Shown: one piece after another, positions 22,601 through 33,688 of the stretch
Layout of the letters: each line of letters starts with the position of its first letter
Numbering within the stretch: position 1 is the stretch's first letter
Origin: Palaemon carinicauda
Lineage: Eukaryota > Arthropoda > Malacostraca > Decapoda > Palaemonidae
DNA: 64,000 nt
Assembly: GCF_036898095.1 (NCBI RefSeq)
Contig: NC_090725.1
Coordinates: 319,910,156-319,974,155 of the forward strand
Direction: 5' to 3'
Notes under the pieces: model-generated
What the model was told of the DNA's origin: nothing
The model's database searches: none
The model's input: the letters and a program-made list of their open reading frames with translations, nothing else
Program-made: the position numbers and the translations under genes

Positions 22601-23617
22601 GCAGGAGACTTAGCTGCCAGCCCGCAGGGAGGAGAACAGCAAGAATCCGAACATGCCTTCTGGCAGGTCCTAAGCCTGATAAGGCAACTTAACAGGCTTA
22701 CGGATCCAGTCATCGCCACCCGTGAAGGCAAAGACACGATTCTGGATAAAGTGTTTGACGTTCGGAAGGCCCCTAAGACCAGTGCGGCTCTGCCCTGGTC
22801 TCGGTGGCTGAAGAGTGCCAGGGCTAGGGCCAACGCTCAGTTCGCACTTCTTGCCTCCTCCAGTCGTTCCACTGCCGGGAACAAGCTCATCCCTCCTCCT
22901 CGCCTCCAGCAGAGGAGGTATTTCGAGATCCTGGGTGAGCACAACCTCGCTCTTCCTCTCCATCACTCTTTGGAGGAGCTGGCGAAGGGGGTTCCCCTTG
23001 AGAAACTCTCTGCCCGGCAGGTGTCGTTCTCGGCGGCAGAGATCCTTAACCACGAGAAGGTCGCTAAGTGTGCCATGCAGGCCACTTCGTGGCTGGACTT
23101 CTGGCTAGGATCTCTGGGCATCCTATTGCGATCGGAGGACTTGTCCAAGGAGACCAATAGGAAGGCCCTAGAGACCTTCTTGCTCTCGGGCACCCGCTCC
23201 ATCGAGTTTTTGGCGCACCAGGTTACCACCCTGTGGGCCAACTCGGTGTTGAAGCGTCGCGATGCTGTGTCCGAGAGATTCCATCCGAAGGTCCCTGCCG
23301 TAGATGTGTGTAGGCTCCGACATGCTTCCCTTCTGGGGGAGAGCCTGTTTGAGCCTCAAGACATGGAGCGAACGGCTGGGAGGTGGAGGAAATCCAGCAG
23401 GGACTCCCTCCTCCATAAGGCCCTTACAACTCGGCCCTATAAGCCTCCAGCCCCGCCACAACAGCAGCAACAGCCTCGTAAGGCTCCCAAACAGGCACCG
23501 GCAGCTAAGAAGGTGGTGTCTAAGCTCCAGCCCTTTCCAGCCAAGGTCAAGAGGGGCGGTAAGTCCTCCAGAGGAGGCAAGACTCCTAGGGGTGGCGGCC
23601 GCGGCCGCAAGCCCTAG
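19610..23617 (+). pseudogene. Element D gag, frame-disrupted
   Basis: The start is the ATG at 19610, giving MRTCPGVAGRPCGTF. An N-terminal cysteine motif follows (C-x5-C..., DPHTLCPQCRGRRC, MCREC) and is homologous to family 1. Next come a basic nuclear-localisation-like segment (RRRKKKSKRDR), an acidic/Pro-rich region, and a long array of RSPARQ-type repeats (about 20670-21950) in which the reading frame slips several times. The C-terminal part is open in frame 2 (22463-23617). It carries a capsid-like region around WLDFWLGSLGILL and a basic, Gly-rich tail (GGGRGRKP) that may bind nucleic acid. It ends CCC-TAG at 23612-23617, with RT continuing in the +1 frame. The capsid comparison with family 1 is by eye. 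Confidence 0.75.
20670..21960 (+). repeat. Intragenic RSP-repeat array in element D gag
   Basis: Short GC-rich units such as CGCTCTCCTGCTCGCCAG, and later CGATCGCCC(G/T)CCTGCGCATG, recur dozens of times, encoding RSPARQ and RSPAHAAR motifs in the gag frame. Unit-length changes move the frame, so RSP motifs appear first in the frame opened at 19610 and later in another. The repeat is coding in origin but has expanded or contracted like a minisatellite. Confidence 0.8.
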
Positions 23618-25355
23618 GGGTGGCAGTCCCCCTGCATGTCCACCTGTGGGGGGATGCCTTCAGCGTTGCGTCCGCAGGTGGCAGCAACACGGGGCCGATG
23701 CTTGGACGGTCTCTGTGATCGGCCAAGGTTATCGCGTCCCGTTCACAACATCTCAACCTCCCCTGACAGCGAATCCAGTGTCGTTGAGCTTCTTTGCCAC
23801 GGGATCGGCAAAGGGGCTGGCCCTTCAGGCCGAAGTCGAGACCATGCTTGAGAAGGGTGCTCTCCAGGAGGTCGTGGACGGCTCCCCAGGCTTCTTCAGT
23901 CGACTCTTTCTTGTAGAGAAGGCTACTGGAGGCTGGAGACCCGTCATCGATCTCTCAGCTCTGAACAGGTTTGTCAAACAAATCCGGTTCAGCATGGAGA
24001 CAGCAGACACGGTCAGACTTGCGGTGAGACCACACTGGATCTAAATGACGCGTACTTCCAGATCCCAATCCATCCGTCTTCCAGGAAGTACCTGAGATTC
24101 TGCCTAGACAACAAGATCTACCAGTTCAAGGTGCTGTGTTTCGGTCTCTCCACAGCTCCTCAGGTGTTCACCAGAGTGTTTACCCTGATTTCATCTTAGG
24201 CGCACAAGAACGGCATTCGTCTCCTTCGTTACCTGGACGATTGGCTGATCCTAGCAGACTCGGAGTCGACCCTTCTTCGGCACCGAGACAGGCTTCTGGA
24301 TCTTTGCCAGGATCTGGGGATCGTGGTAAACCTCGAGAAGTCCTCTCTGCAGCCGTCCCAACGACTGGTTTATCTAGGCATGCTAATAGACACCAATCTC
24401 CACAAAGCCTTTCCATCAGACGACCGGATAGCAAGGCTGAGGAGGGTGGTGGGACCCTTCCTCAGGCGAAAAGAACTCCCCGCCCAATCGTGGTTGTGTC
24501 TCTTAGGCCACTTATCCTCCCTGGCCCGTCTGGTTCCAAACAGCCGCCTCAGGATGAGATCCCTTCAATGGCGGCTCAAGTCCCGGTGGAATCAAGGATC
24601 CGATTCCCCGGACATTCTGATCCCAATGGGGTCTCTGGAACAGACGGGCTTGCGGTGGTGGCTGGCCGACGAGAACCTGCGGAAGGGAGTGAGTCTTCTC
24701 GTCCTCCCCCCGGAATTGACTCTGTTTTCGGACGCATCAAAAGAAGGGTGGGGGGCGCACGTTCGGAACCAGAGGGCCTCAGGCCTTTGGTCAGAATCAG
24801 AAAAGTGCCTACACATCAACCTGCTAGAATTGAAGGCCGTCTTTCTGGCTCTTCAGCAGTTCCAACGGTCCCTGGCGGGTCACTCCGTGGTGGTGATGAG
24901 CGACAACACCACGGTAGTGGCTTATATCAACAAGCAGGGAGGCACTTTTTCGCAACAGCTATCCCATCTTGCAGTAGAGACTCTGAGGTGGACCGAAACC
25001 CACTCGATAACACTATCAGCTCGCTTCATTCCTGGCAAGAGGAATGTGCTCGCCGACAGTCTGAGCAGGGCTTCGCAGATAGTGAGTACCGAGTGGTCTT
25101 TGGATCCTCAGATAGCCAACAAAGTCCTGACTTTGTGGGGTTCCCCGAATGTGGACTTGTTCGCGACAGCCTTAAACTTCAAGCTGCCCCTGTGCTGCTC
25201 ACCAGTCCCGGACCCCAAGGCACTCTGGCAAGATGCTTTCCAGCAACGGTGGGACAACATCGACGTGTACGCCTTCCTACCGTTCTGACTGATGAGAAGG
25301 GTGCTCAACAGGACCAGACTTCGGTCAACTGTTCGATGACTCTGGTAGCTCCGCT
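23618..25355 (+). pseudogene. Element D reverse transcriptase-RNase H-methyltransferase-like
   Basis: In order: GGWRPVIDLSALNRF (RT), a short deletion near 24030 that shifts frame 3 to frame 2, LNDAYFQIPIHP, FGLSTAPQVF, a TAG at 24197-24199, the catalytic YLDDW (24230-24241), and YLGMLID. RNase H follows with SDASKEGWGA, a conserved Glu in LLELKAV, SDNTTVVAYI and ADSLSR. The tail NVDLFATALN...PDPKALWQDAF matches the region that published DIRS descriptions call a methyltransferase-like domain. A TGA at 25286-25288 and a one-base loss close behind break the end; MTLVAPLW then continues in frame 1. The product would copy element RNA to DNA, but this copy cannot make it. Confidence 0.85.
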
Positions 25356-26533
25356 ATGGCATCACGCGGAATGGTTTCCGGACCTTCTGCAACTCCTCAC
25401 GGAACTCCCAAGGGAGCTTCCTCCACGACACGAGCTTCTCAGACAACCCCACTCCGGCGTCCCTCACAGGGCCGTAGCCTCGCTTCGGCTTCACGCCTGG
25501 AGACTATCCAGCGTCTCCTCGCGGAGAGAGGCTTTTCGCAACAGGTTGCGGAGAGAATGTCTCGGCACCTGCGAAGGTCCTCTGAGGGAGTCTACCACGC
25601 AAAGTGGAGAGTCTTTTGTGGTTGGTGTCGTGGAAGGGGTATCTCTCCACTCGATGCCACTATTCCAGCAATAGCGGACTTCCTCGTGTATCTGCGAGAA
25701 GAAATGCGCCTTTCTGTCTCGGCAGTGAAAGGCTATCGCTCAGCCTTAAGCTTGGCCTTCAGATTGAAGGGCGTGGATATTTCTTCATCGCTAGAACTCT
25801 CTTTACTCATACGTAGCTATGAGCTTACCTGCCCCCAGTCGGAAGTGAGACCCCCTCCTTGGAACGTGGTTCGAGTCCTCAGGTCTCTTAAGAGACCTCC
25901 CTTCGAGCCATTACGCCAGGCCTCCGATTGCCACCTGTCTTGGAAGACGGCTTTCCTACTCGCCTTGGCTTCGGCCAAGCGAGTTAGTGAACTTCATGGT
26001 CTCTCGTACGACATCGCTCATTCAAGGGGATGGGGGAAGGTAACGTTCAGGTTCGTCCCTGAGTTTGTGGCCAAGACTCAGAATCCTGGAGTGCCGGATC
26101 CTCTTTCAGGATCGCGAGTCTCCGTTCTGTAACAAGCGACCCAGACCAGCTGCTACTATGTCCAGTGAGGTGTCTGAGGCACTACTTGAAGAGAACTGCT
26201 GCATTCCGTCCTCATGTGCGAGCTTTGTTTGTGAGCACAGGCAGGATAAAGAGGAGGGTCACCAGGAACACCATCTCAGCTTGGATTCGAAGGGTTATCC
26301 ACCATGCCCTGAATCCTGACCCTCCTCCGTCACGTCGCCCTTGGGCCCACAATGTCAGGGGTATTGCTACATCCCTGGCCTTCAAGAGAAACTTCTCTGT
26401 GACGCAGGTACTTCCAGCTGGGGTCTGGAAGCGTCAAACGACCTTCACAGCCCACTACCTGCAAGACGTGACCCACAGGAGCCTCGATACGTTTTCTATC
26501 GGCCCTGTGGTGGCTGCACAACAGCAGGTCTAA
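25356..26533 (+). pseudogene. Element D tyrosine recombinase
   Basis: The first ATG of the frame is at 25356. It overlaps the end of the RT region and lies -1 relative to it. The N-terminal DNA-binding part includes ETIQRLLAERGFSQ and AKWRVFCGWC. The first catalytic Arg lies in ASAKRVSELHGLS, followed by a frameshift near 26100. The C-terminal part (26165-26533) has HNVRGIATS (H-x-x-R box) and TFTAHYLQ, containing the likely nucleophilic Tyr. In DIRS elements this enzyme joins a circular DNA intermediate to the target without duplicating target bases. One frameshift makes this copy inactive; the catalytic residues themselves are present. Confidence 0.85.
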
Positions 26534-27013
26534 CCTCAGGCTCCTTTTTGGACAAGTAGCAGTAGGTTGAGGGGGTTGTTACCCGGTCTTAGTCTGCGTG
26601 AATGAAAGAGTATGTCTGACCCTTACTTCTTTCTTCATTCTCCCCTCTCTTGGGGAAGCAGCATCCTGGTCCTCGCATAGCTGACCTCGACCTCTGCAGG
26701 TAACCCATGCTTCTTTGTGCTCCTAGTATTAAGCTTAATACTATTGCATCTCCCATACCCTGACGAGGTGGTATGGGGAACGTCCTATCCTAGAATTCCT
26801 ATCTGAAGGTCTCAAGGTCAACTTCATAGTACGAGTCACACTCTCCTCCTCACACTGCTTATGTAGGCCACTCGTTCCTAGCGATGCTAGGAACTTGTGA
26901 GGTACAGGGGCTCCCTCTCTCTAGTGCTGCTCACTGAGGGATCGAGCCCCCGGGCAAGCCGAAGTCAGTAAGGCTGGGGACTTTCCATCCTTCCTAAGGG
27001 GTAAGTCACCCTC
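26534..27013 (+). other. Element D 3' untranslated region
   Basis: Non-coding sequence between the recombinase stop and the internal complementary region. It contains a perfect 20-bp palindrome, TAGTATTAAGCTTAATACTA, at 26724-26743. No other motif was recognised. Confidence 0.6.
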
Positions 27014-27078
27014 TGTAAATAGCGTGGTTTGTATTTTGGTTACGGAACAAATGACATTCGAAGATAATTTGTATTTTT

Positions 27079-27242
27079 AAATATTAAACTTAGCCGGTGA
27101 ATATATAAATAGCTGACGTCTCCGACGGCCCGACAGATTCCAAAAACTCGCGAGCGATCGCCATGAAGGTTGCGGGTGTGCCCACCAGCGCCGACTATCG
27201 GCCAGATACCGCATATACTTCTCAACCACTCCAGTTCTTCTC
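27079..27242 (+). repeat. Left inverted terminal repeat of element B
   Basis: Complementary to 33478-33660. Shared blocks are GACGTCTCCGACGG, GCCATGAAGGTTGCGGGTGT and TCGGCCAGATACCGCATATA. Similarity stops near the TTCTCTGTCGG segment. Confidence 0.9.
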
Positions 27243-27446
27243 TGTCGGTGTCACCGACAACATTGGTTCCGCTCGCTTTAGACCTCGAGTTTTCTACCGA
27301 ATTGGTGAAGTACTTTGTTTTGGATTTTTTATTGGCTTTCGCTGTGTTGGTGTGTTTCTTCAATAAAACTCTTGAAACCATTTTTTGGCTTGTGTTTCTT
27401 GTTGATGAACTTGGCTTTAATTTGGATTTTCTCTGGTATGTTCATA

Positions 27447-29999
27447 ATGGCTGACCCTTCTCCTGTATATCGCAAGTGTGCGAGAGATTGTAACAAACGT
27501 CTTCCCAAGGCCTCTATCGACCCTCATACTGTTTGTTCTAATTGCCGGGGTAAATCCTGCCAATTAGGAGATCGGTGTGAGGAGTGCGTGGTCTTGTCGG
27601 AATTCGAGTGGCTAGAGTATGAAAAGTATACTCGTAAGCTCGAAAGAGATAGGGTGAGGAGAAGCTCATCTAGATCTTTGGAATTTTCCTCCTCCCATGC
27701 CCCTGAACCTAATCCTTCCCCTGTAGTGGTAGTTCCTGAACCCCCTGCTAGCACTCATGAACCTTCAATGCGCGATATGTTTTTAGCGATTCAAGCATTA
27801 GGTGAAAAGGTTGAATCCTTAGCCTCGGACAGGAACCAACTTATGTCCGATGTTAAGTTGTTGAAGTGTCAAAGTGGTAAAGCAGAAAATCTAAGTGGTA
27901 AAGTGAAAAGTGCACAAAATTTGTTTAGTGTTGCGACCGAGGGTTCGTCTGTTCGTGCTTGTCGCTCCCCTAGTCCGAGACCTCTTTCAGGCTCCCCTGC
28001 ACCAGGGAGAAGTAATGTCGTAGGACTTAAGGGGGCGAGAGGTGTAAACCGACGTACAGACGTTCCCTCTTTGGTATCAGACGTTTCTCATCAAGAAGGT
28101 CCTTACCATAAGACGGGTGAGACTAAGTTCTCCTCGTCCTCCGACGACTTGTCGCATAAGAAACCTTGGCGCAAGGTTTCTAGGCCCTTAAAGCGAGAGT
28201 CAGTCCCTTCAGGACAGGTCCAGCGTCCTGGCTGTAGCCATTGGGGCAGCTCTGACAACTTGCAGTCATCGGATGACTGTTCACCTGTTAAGCAAAAACG
28301 TAACATGGAGTCCGAGGGTCTCGGTAGGGGCAATGTTTTGCCTGCGCAGACGTTACCGACGTCACGGCCCGTTCTGACTCCCGTTGACCCGAAGTGGGTT
28401 GTCCTGCGGGACATGCAGTCTAAGCTTTCCTCCCTTATGGAAGATTATGAGCATGAACAGGTTCACGATGATCCTTTGCTTGCGGTTCGCCAGTGCGATG
28501 AGCGTGACTCTGGCCTTCAGCCGCCTAAACAAGTGTTTTCTCGTCCGTATGATGTTAGTGCTAACGTTTCTAGTGCTTTGAAACGCGATGCTGGTCGTGT
28601 TCCTCGTCATTCACGTCAGTCACGTGACGTGGAACCCCCTTTGCCGCAGTCTCGAACTGACGTTCAGCAGCTGTCACCGCAGCCCCGCACTGACGTTCGC
28701 CGATCGACTCCGTTGCCTCGACGTGACGTTGAGCGTCTGTCGCCGCAGTCGGAAGTTGTTTTGCCTGCTCAGACCCTGCAGTCAATGCAGTCTCGACGTG
28801 ATGTCAAACGATAATCAACTCAGGCTGTTGTTGTTTGTCAGTCACAAGACTTTCAGTCTTTACAGCCGCGGCGTGACGTCGTTTCCTCAGCTGTTGCTGC
28901 TGCTCCGTCGCTTGTTGACATAGCCTGTCAAGCGTTGCCTCCTCGGCATGTCTCTCCGTATCACGAGACTCGGCAGTTGTCAGACGAAGTTCCGTCGGAT
29001 GAGGAAGTCGTTGATCCCCTTCCAACTGATATGCCTTTGGGGACTTTTTCGGATGGAGAGGAGCCTAAAGTTGCTCAGCCTTCTCTTGATTTTAAAAAGA
29101 TCATGCTTATTTTTAAGGAACTTTTTCCTGATCATTTTGTGACTGCTGCTCCTCGTTCGCACCCATCAGAGTTCACGCTGGGCCTAGCTGCTTCGACACC
29201 GTCGTTCACTAAGCTAGTGCTCTCTCGCTCTTCTAAGAGAGCTTTGCGTTTACTAGGCGACTGGTTGATGACCAGGAGGAGTTTGGGGAAGTCAGCTTTT
29301 GCTTTTCCCCCTATTAAACTGGCTTCTCGCGCGAGCGTCTGGTATGACACGAGAGAAGTTCACGGCTTGGGAGTACCTGCCTCTGCCCAGGGAGACTTCT
29401 CAAGCCTCGTAGACTCTCCTCGTCATCTGGCCATGAGACGCTCGAAAGTTTGCTGGTCCTCTTCAGACCTAGATCATCTCCTCAAAGGAGTTTATCGGGC
29501 CTTTGAAGTTTTCAACTTCTTGCATTGGTCGCTGGGAGCCTTGAGCAGGAAGATCTCTTCGGCTGACCGTGATGTCTCTGTGCAAATTATGTCCTGCATG
29601 GACAAAGCTATCCGTGATGGCTCTAATGAACTCGCTGCTACTTTTACAGCAGGAGTCCTTAAGAAGAGGGAAACACTTTGTTCGTTCCTGTCTGCAGGTG
29701 TAACTCCTTGTCAAAGGTCAGAGCTACTCTTTGCGCCGTTGTCTTCTGCCCTGTTCCCACAGCAGTTGATGAAGGATATCGCAGCATCTCTAGTGCAGAA
29801 GGATACCCATGACTTGATGGCCACGTCTGCGCGTAAGGCTGCTCCTTCGTCCTCTTATGTCGTTAGACCTAAGTTCGATACTCCAGCGACGAGATTTATC
29901 CCGCCCTTTCGTGGCAGAGCTCCCAGTAAGGGAGGCTCTCGTGCCGATAGTAAGAGAGGTAAGAGGAGAGGATCTAAGTCCTCCCGTGGCAGAGTCTGA
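27447..29999 (+). pseudogene. Element B gag with one nonsense codon
   Basis: The ATG at 27447 starts MADPSPVYRKC, the same start as in E. One frame of 851 codons is interrupted only by a TAA at 28812-28814. In order come the cysteine motif (YRKCARDC, DPHTVCSNCRGKSC, RCEEC), a basic segment, a likely coiled coil (IQALGEKVESLASDRNQL), and a Ser/Pro-rich middle with RRDV-type repeats. A conserved C-terminal capsid-like region (SRSSKRALRLLGDWL, DHLLKGVYRAFEVFNFLHW) and a basic tail (RGKRRGSKSSRGRV) follow. It ends GTC-TGA-C with RT in the +1 frame. The function is assumed to be particle formation and RNA packaging. Confidence 0.85.
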
Positions 30000-32059
30000 C
30001 TGCCCACGTCCTCAGACAGCGGTAGGGGCCAGATTAACCAACTTCTGGCAGGCCTGGGAGAAGAGGGGTGCGGACCGGGAGTCTGTTTTGTTGCTAAAGG
30101 AGGGGTACAAAATACCTTTTGTACGGAGACCTCCTCTAGTAAAAGTCCCTATAGACCTCTCTCCCAGGTATCGAGAGGAGTCAAAGAGACAGGCATTACA
30201 TCTGCAGGTGTCTCAGTTGCTAGAGAAGGGGGCGGTGGTGAAAGTCTCGGACCTTCAATCACCGGGGTTTTACAACCGTCTCTTCCTAGTTCCAAAGCAT
30301 ACAGGAGGTTGGAGGCCGGTGCTGGATGTCAGTGCTCTCAACGTTTTTGTTGTCAAAACAAAATTTACGATGGAGACCACCAAATCCGTTCTGGCAGCAG
30401 TCAGAGAGGGAGACTGGATGGTCTCTCTCGACTTGCGGGATGCGTACTTCCACATTCCGATACACCCAGATTCTCCGCCGTATCTGAGGTTTGTATACAG
30501 GAATGTGGTGTACCAATTCCGAGCACTGTGCTTCGGCCTCAGCCCTGCTCCTCTTGTTTTTACGAGGCTCATGAGAAATGTAGCAAAATTCCTACATTTG
30601 TCGGGGATTCGAGCCTCCCTGTACCTGGACGACTGGTTGTTCAGAGCGTCGTCCCGTCATCGCTGTCTGCAGGACCTTCTCGTGGACGTTGGATCTTGCA
30701 AAGGAGTTGGGCCTATTGGTGAACATAGAGAAGTCTCAGCTGACTCCCTCCCAAACGTTTCTCTATTTGGGGATGGAGATACAGAGTCTAGCTTTTCGGG
30801 CTTTTCCGTCTGCCAACAGGATAGAGCAAGCCTTGCTCAAAGTCCGTCTCATGCTAGAGAAAGACCATTGCTCTGTGAGAAGTTGGATGAGCCTCCTAGG
30901 GACTCTGTCTTCCCTGGAACAGTTTATCTCTCTAGGGAGACTTCACCTTCGCCCTCTCCAGTTCCATTTAGACTCCCATTGGAACAAGGACAAAACTTTG
31001 GAGGCGGTCTCGATCCCGATCTCCGAGCCAGTCAAGACTTGCCTGAGCTGGTGGGACAGCAATATACGTCTTCGAGAAGGTCTGTCCCTGGCAGTCAAGA
31101 ACCCAAACCATGTGTTATTTTCAGACGCGTCGGATTTGGGTTGGGGAGCGACTCTGGACAGTCTGGAATGTTCGGGTCTTTGGACGGCAGACCAGAGGAG
31201 CCTTCACATCAACTGCAAGGAGCTGTTGGCTGTTCATTTAGCACTGACGAGTTTCGAGAGTCTACTTCGAAACAAGGTGGTAGAAGTGAATGCGGACAAT
31301 ACCACGGCCTTGGCGTACATCTCCAAGCAAGGAGGCACTCACTCCCACGCTCTTTTCGTCGTCGCAAGGGACCTCCTCATCTGGTCAAAAGATCGAGGCA
31401 TCTCACTGTTGACGAGGTTCGTCCAAGGGAAATTGAACGTCTTGGCGGACTGTCTCAGTCGGAGAGGTCAGGTGATCCCTACAGAGTGGACCCTCCACAA
31501 GGATGTGTGCAAGAGTCTTTGGATGACTTGGGGTCAGCCCACCATCGACCTCTTTGCGATCTCGCTGACCAAAAGGCTCCCAACTTATTGCTCTCCAGTC
31601 CCAGATCCAGAGGCGGCCCACATAGATGCCTTTCTGTTGGACTGGTCTCACCTGGACGCTTCCGCATTTCCGCCGTTCAAGATCCTCAACAAGGTGTTGC
31701 AGAAGTTCGCCTATCACGAAGGGACAAGGTTGACGTTGGTTGCTCCCCTCTGGCCCGCGAGAGAGTGGTTCGGAGAGGTACTTCTATGACTGGTAGACGT
31801 CCCAAGGAGTCTGCCTTTACGGATGGATCTCTTACGGCAGCCTCACGTAAGGAGACTTCATCAAAGCCTCCCCGCGCTTCGTCTGACTGCCTTCAGACTA
31901 TCGAGAGACTCTCAAGAGCTCGAGGATTTTCGAAGGAGGCAGCCAGAGCGATCGCGAGGGCTAGGAGATCATCTACTATCAAGGTCTACCAGTCGAAGTG
32001 GGAGGTATTTAGAGACTGGTGCAAGTCGTCCTCTATTTCCTCATCCAGTACCTCTGTAG
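29989..32059 (+). pseudogene. Element B RT-RNase H-methyltransferase-like protein
   Basis: RT begins in the +1 frame at the gag stop (AESDC). Motifs include WRPVLDVSALN, LRDAYFHIPIHP, FGLSPAPLVF and the catalytic YLDDW at 30622-30633. One inserted base near 30682 moves the frame from 1 to 2. RNase H then follows with LFSDASDLGWGA, INCKELLAV, NADNTTALAYI and LADCLSR. The methyltransferase-like tail has IDLFAISLTKRL, PDPEAAHIDAFLLDW and FPPFKILNKVLQK, then APLWPAREWF. A TGA at 31787-31789 truncates the protein, but the same frame continues to 32059. Only two lesions separate it from an intact ORF, so the copy is fairly young. Confidence 0.87.
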
Positions 32060-32960
32060 CGCAGATTGCGGATTTTCTCCTGCATCTGAGAAATGTTTTC
32101 GCTCCCTCTCTGCTCCCACCATTAAAGGCTACAGAAGCATGTTGGCGTCTGTTTTCAGACATAGAGGCTTGGATCTTTCAAATAACAAAGATCTCCAAGA
32201 CCTTCTTAAGTCTTTCGAGACCTCTAAGGAGCGTCGTATGTCAACTCCTGCTTGGAACTTAGACGTGGTCCTACGGTTCCTAATGTCAGACAGGTTTGAG
32301 CCGTTAAATTCAGCCTCCCTGAAGGATCTTACCCTCAAGACACTTTTTTTGGTGAGCTTGGCTTCGGCTAAAAGGGTCAGTGAGATCCATGCTTTTAGTA
32401 AGAACATCGGCTTCTCAACGAATAAAGCTATATGTTCTCTTCAACTTGGTTTTTTGGCCAAGAACGAACTTCCGTCTCGTCCTTGGCCTAAATCCTTTGA
32501 AATACCTAGTCTGTCAGAAATCGTAGGTAATGAAGTTGAAAGAGTGCTGTGCCCCGTTAGAGCTCTTAGGTTTTACTTGGCTAGAACTAAACCAATACGA
32601 GGTTGTTCTGAGGCTTTGTGGTGCTCCGTTAAGAAGCCCTCATTGCCCATGTCTAAAAATGCGTTATCGTACTTTGTTAGACTTTTAATCCGGGAGGCAC
32701 ATTCTCATTTAAATGAGAAAGATCGTAGTTTGCTTAAGGTCAAGACTCACGAAGTGAGAGCAATAGCGACTTCGGTGGCTTTTAAGCAAAACAGATCTCT
32801 TCGAAGTATTATGGACGCGACCTTTTGGAGGAGCAAGTCAGTGTTCGCTTCATTTTACTTAAAAGACGTCCAGACTCTTTATGAGGACTGCTACACACTG
32901 GGTCCATTCGTTGCAGCGAGTGCAGTAGTGGGTGAGGGTTCTACCACTACATTCCCTTAA
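31786..32960 (+). pseudogene. Element B tyrosine recombinase with one frameshift
   Basis: The conserved ATG (GTSM context) is at 31786; the gene overlaps the RT end in the -1 frame. The N-terminal part has QTIERLSRARGFSKEAA and YQSKWEVFRDWC. A frameshift near 32092 moves it to frame 3. The catalytic region is complete: SLASAKRVSEIHAF (first Arg), LKVKTHEVRAIATS (H-x-x-R), ATFWRSKSVFASFYLKD (Trp and likely Tyr). The conserved C-terminal end is FVAASAVVGEGSTT. Confidence 0.87.
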
Positions 32961-33349
32961 TCCAAATATCCTTTTAATCTTCTTTTGAAATGTTTTTTAA
33001 TCTTGTCTTGGGTTGTACGGAAGACTAGGAAGTCTTTCGCAATCTTTTTGGTTTGGCGGGTGGTCAAATGTTGTTTCTTGAGAGCGCCCAGATTAAGGGT
33101 ATTGATGAGGTCCTGTTATAGGGGTGTTCGCCCTGGATATAACAGCTCCTGGGAGTCTTTCAGCATCCTGAGAGGATGGCTGGGCTTCGTGAGGAAAGCG
33201 GACTAATGAGGCAGAGTAATCATCAGAGTCAGCTTCCTTACCAGGTACCTATACTTAAGTTGGTTTTTTATGAAATATTTGTCAAAAAACTCTTGAGCAT
33301 ATACGCCTTTATTGTATTAATACTGGTCTCTACCCACCACCATGGGTGT

Positions 33350-33440
33350 GAATCAGCTATTTATATATTCACCGGCTAAGTTTAATATTTGAAAATGATA
33401 TTTTCATTATAAAATAAATTTTTGAATATACTTACCCGGT
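33350..33440 (+). repeat. Internal complementary region of element B
   Basis: TATTCACCGGCTAAGTTTAATATTT is the reverse complement of the left end (compare 27079-27105), given here only by its leading part CACCGGCTAAGTTTAAT. It is followed directly by the reverse complement of the right end (AAATGATATTTTCATTATAA and onward, compare 33640-33688). The two halves abut, mimicking a joined left-right circle junction. Confidence 0.85.
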
Positions 33441-33477
33441 GAATATATAATATTAAAGGCCCTTCCTCCCTCCCCGA

Positions 33478-33688
33478 TAGAGACCCAGCGGACTGAGAAG
33501 AACTGGAGTGGTTGAGAAGTATATGCGGTATCTGGCCGATAGTCGGCGCTGGTGGGCACACCCGCAACCTTCATGGCGATTGCTCGCGAGTTTTTGGAAT
33601 TTGTCGGGCCGTCGGAGACGTCAGCTATTTATATATTCACCGGGTAAGTATATTCAAAAATTTATTTTATAATGAAAATATCATTTTT
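33478..33688 (+). repeat. Right inverted terminal repeat of element B
   Basis: Inverse of 27079-27242 plus an extra terminal stretch (from GTAAGTATATTCAAAAATTT to 33688) that the left repeat lacks. Confidence 0.9.

Larger units (their letters stand above)
27079..33688 (+). mobile_element. DIRS-like retrotransposon B (family 1)
   Basis: A complete 6.6-kb element runs from AAATATTAAACTTAGCCGG (27079) to AATATCATTTTT (33688), inserted in element D. It has left and right inverted repeats, gag, RT/RNase H/methyltransferase-like, recombinase and internal complementary region. Its terminal repeat differs clearly from those of A and E (ACGTCTCCGACGGCCC instead of ACGTCCCCGACGTC), marking a subfamily. 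It carries comparatively few lesions: one stop in gag, one insertion and one stop in RT, one frameshift in the recombinase. Confidence 0.92.
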
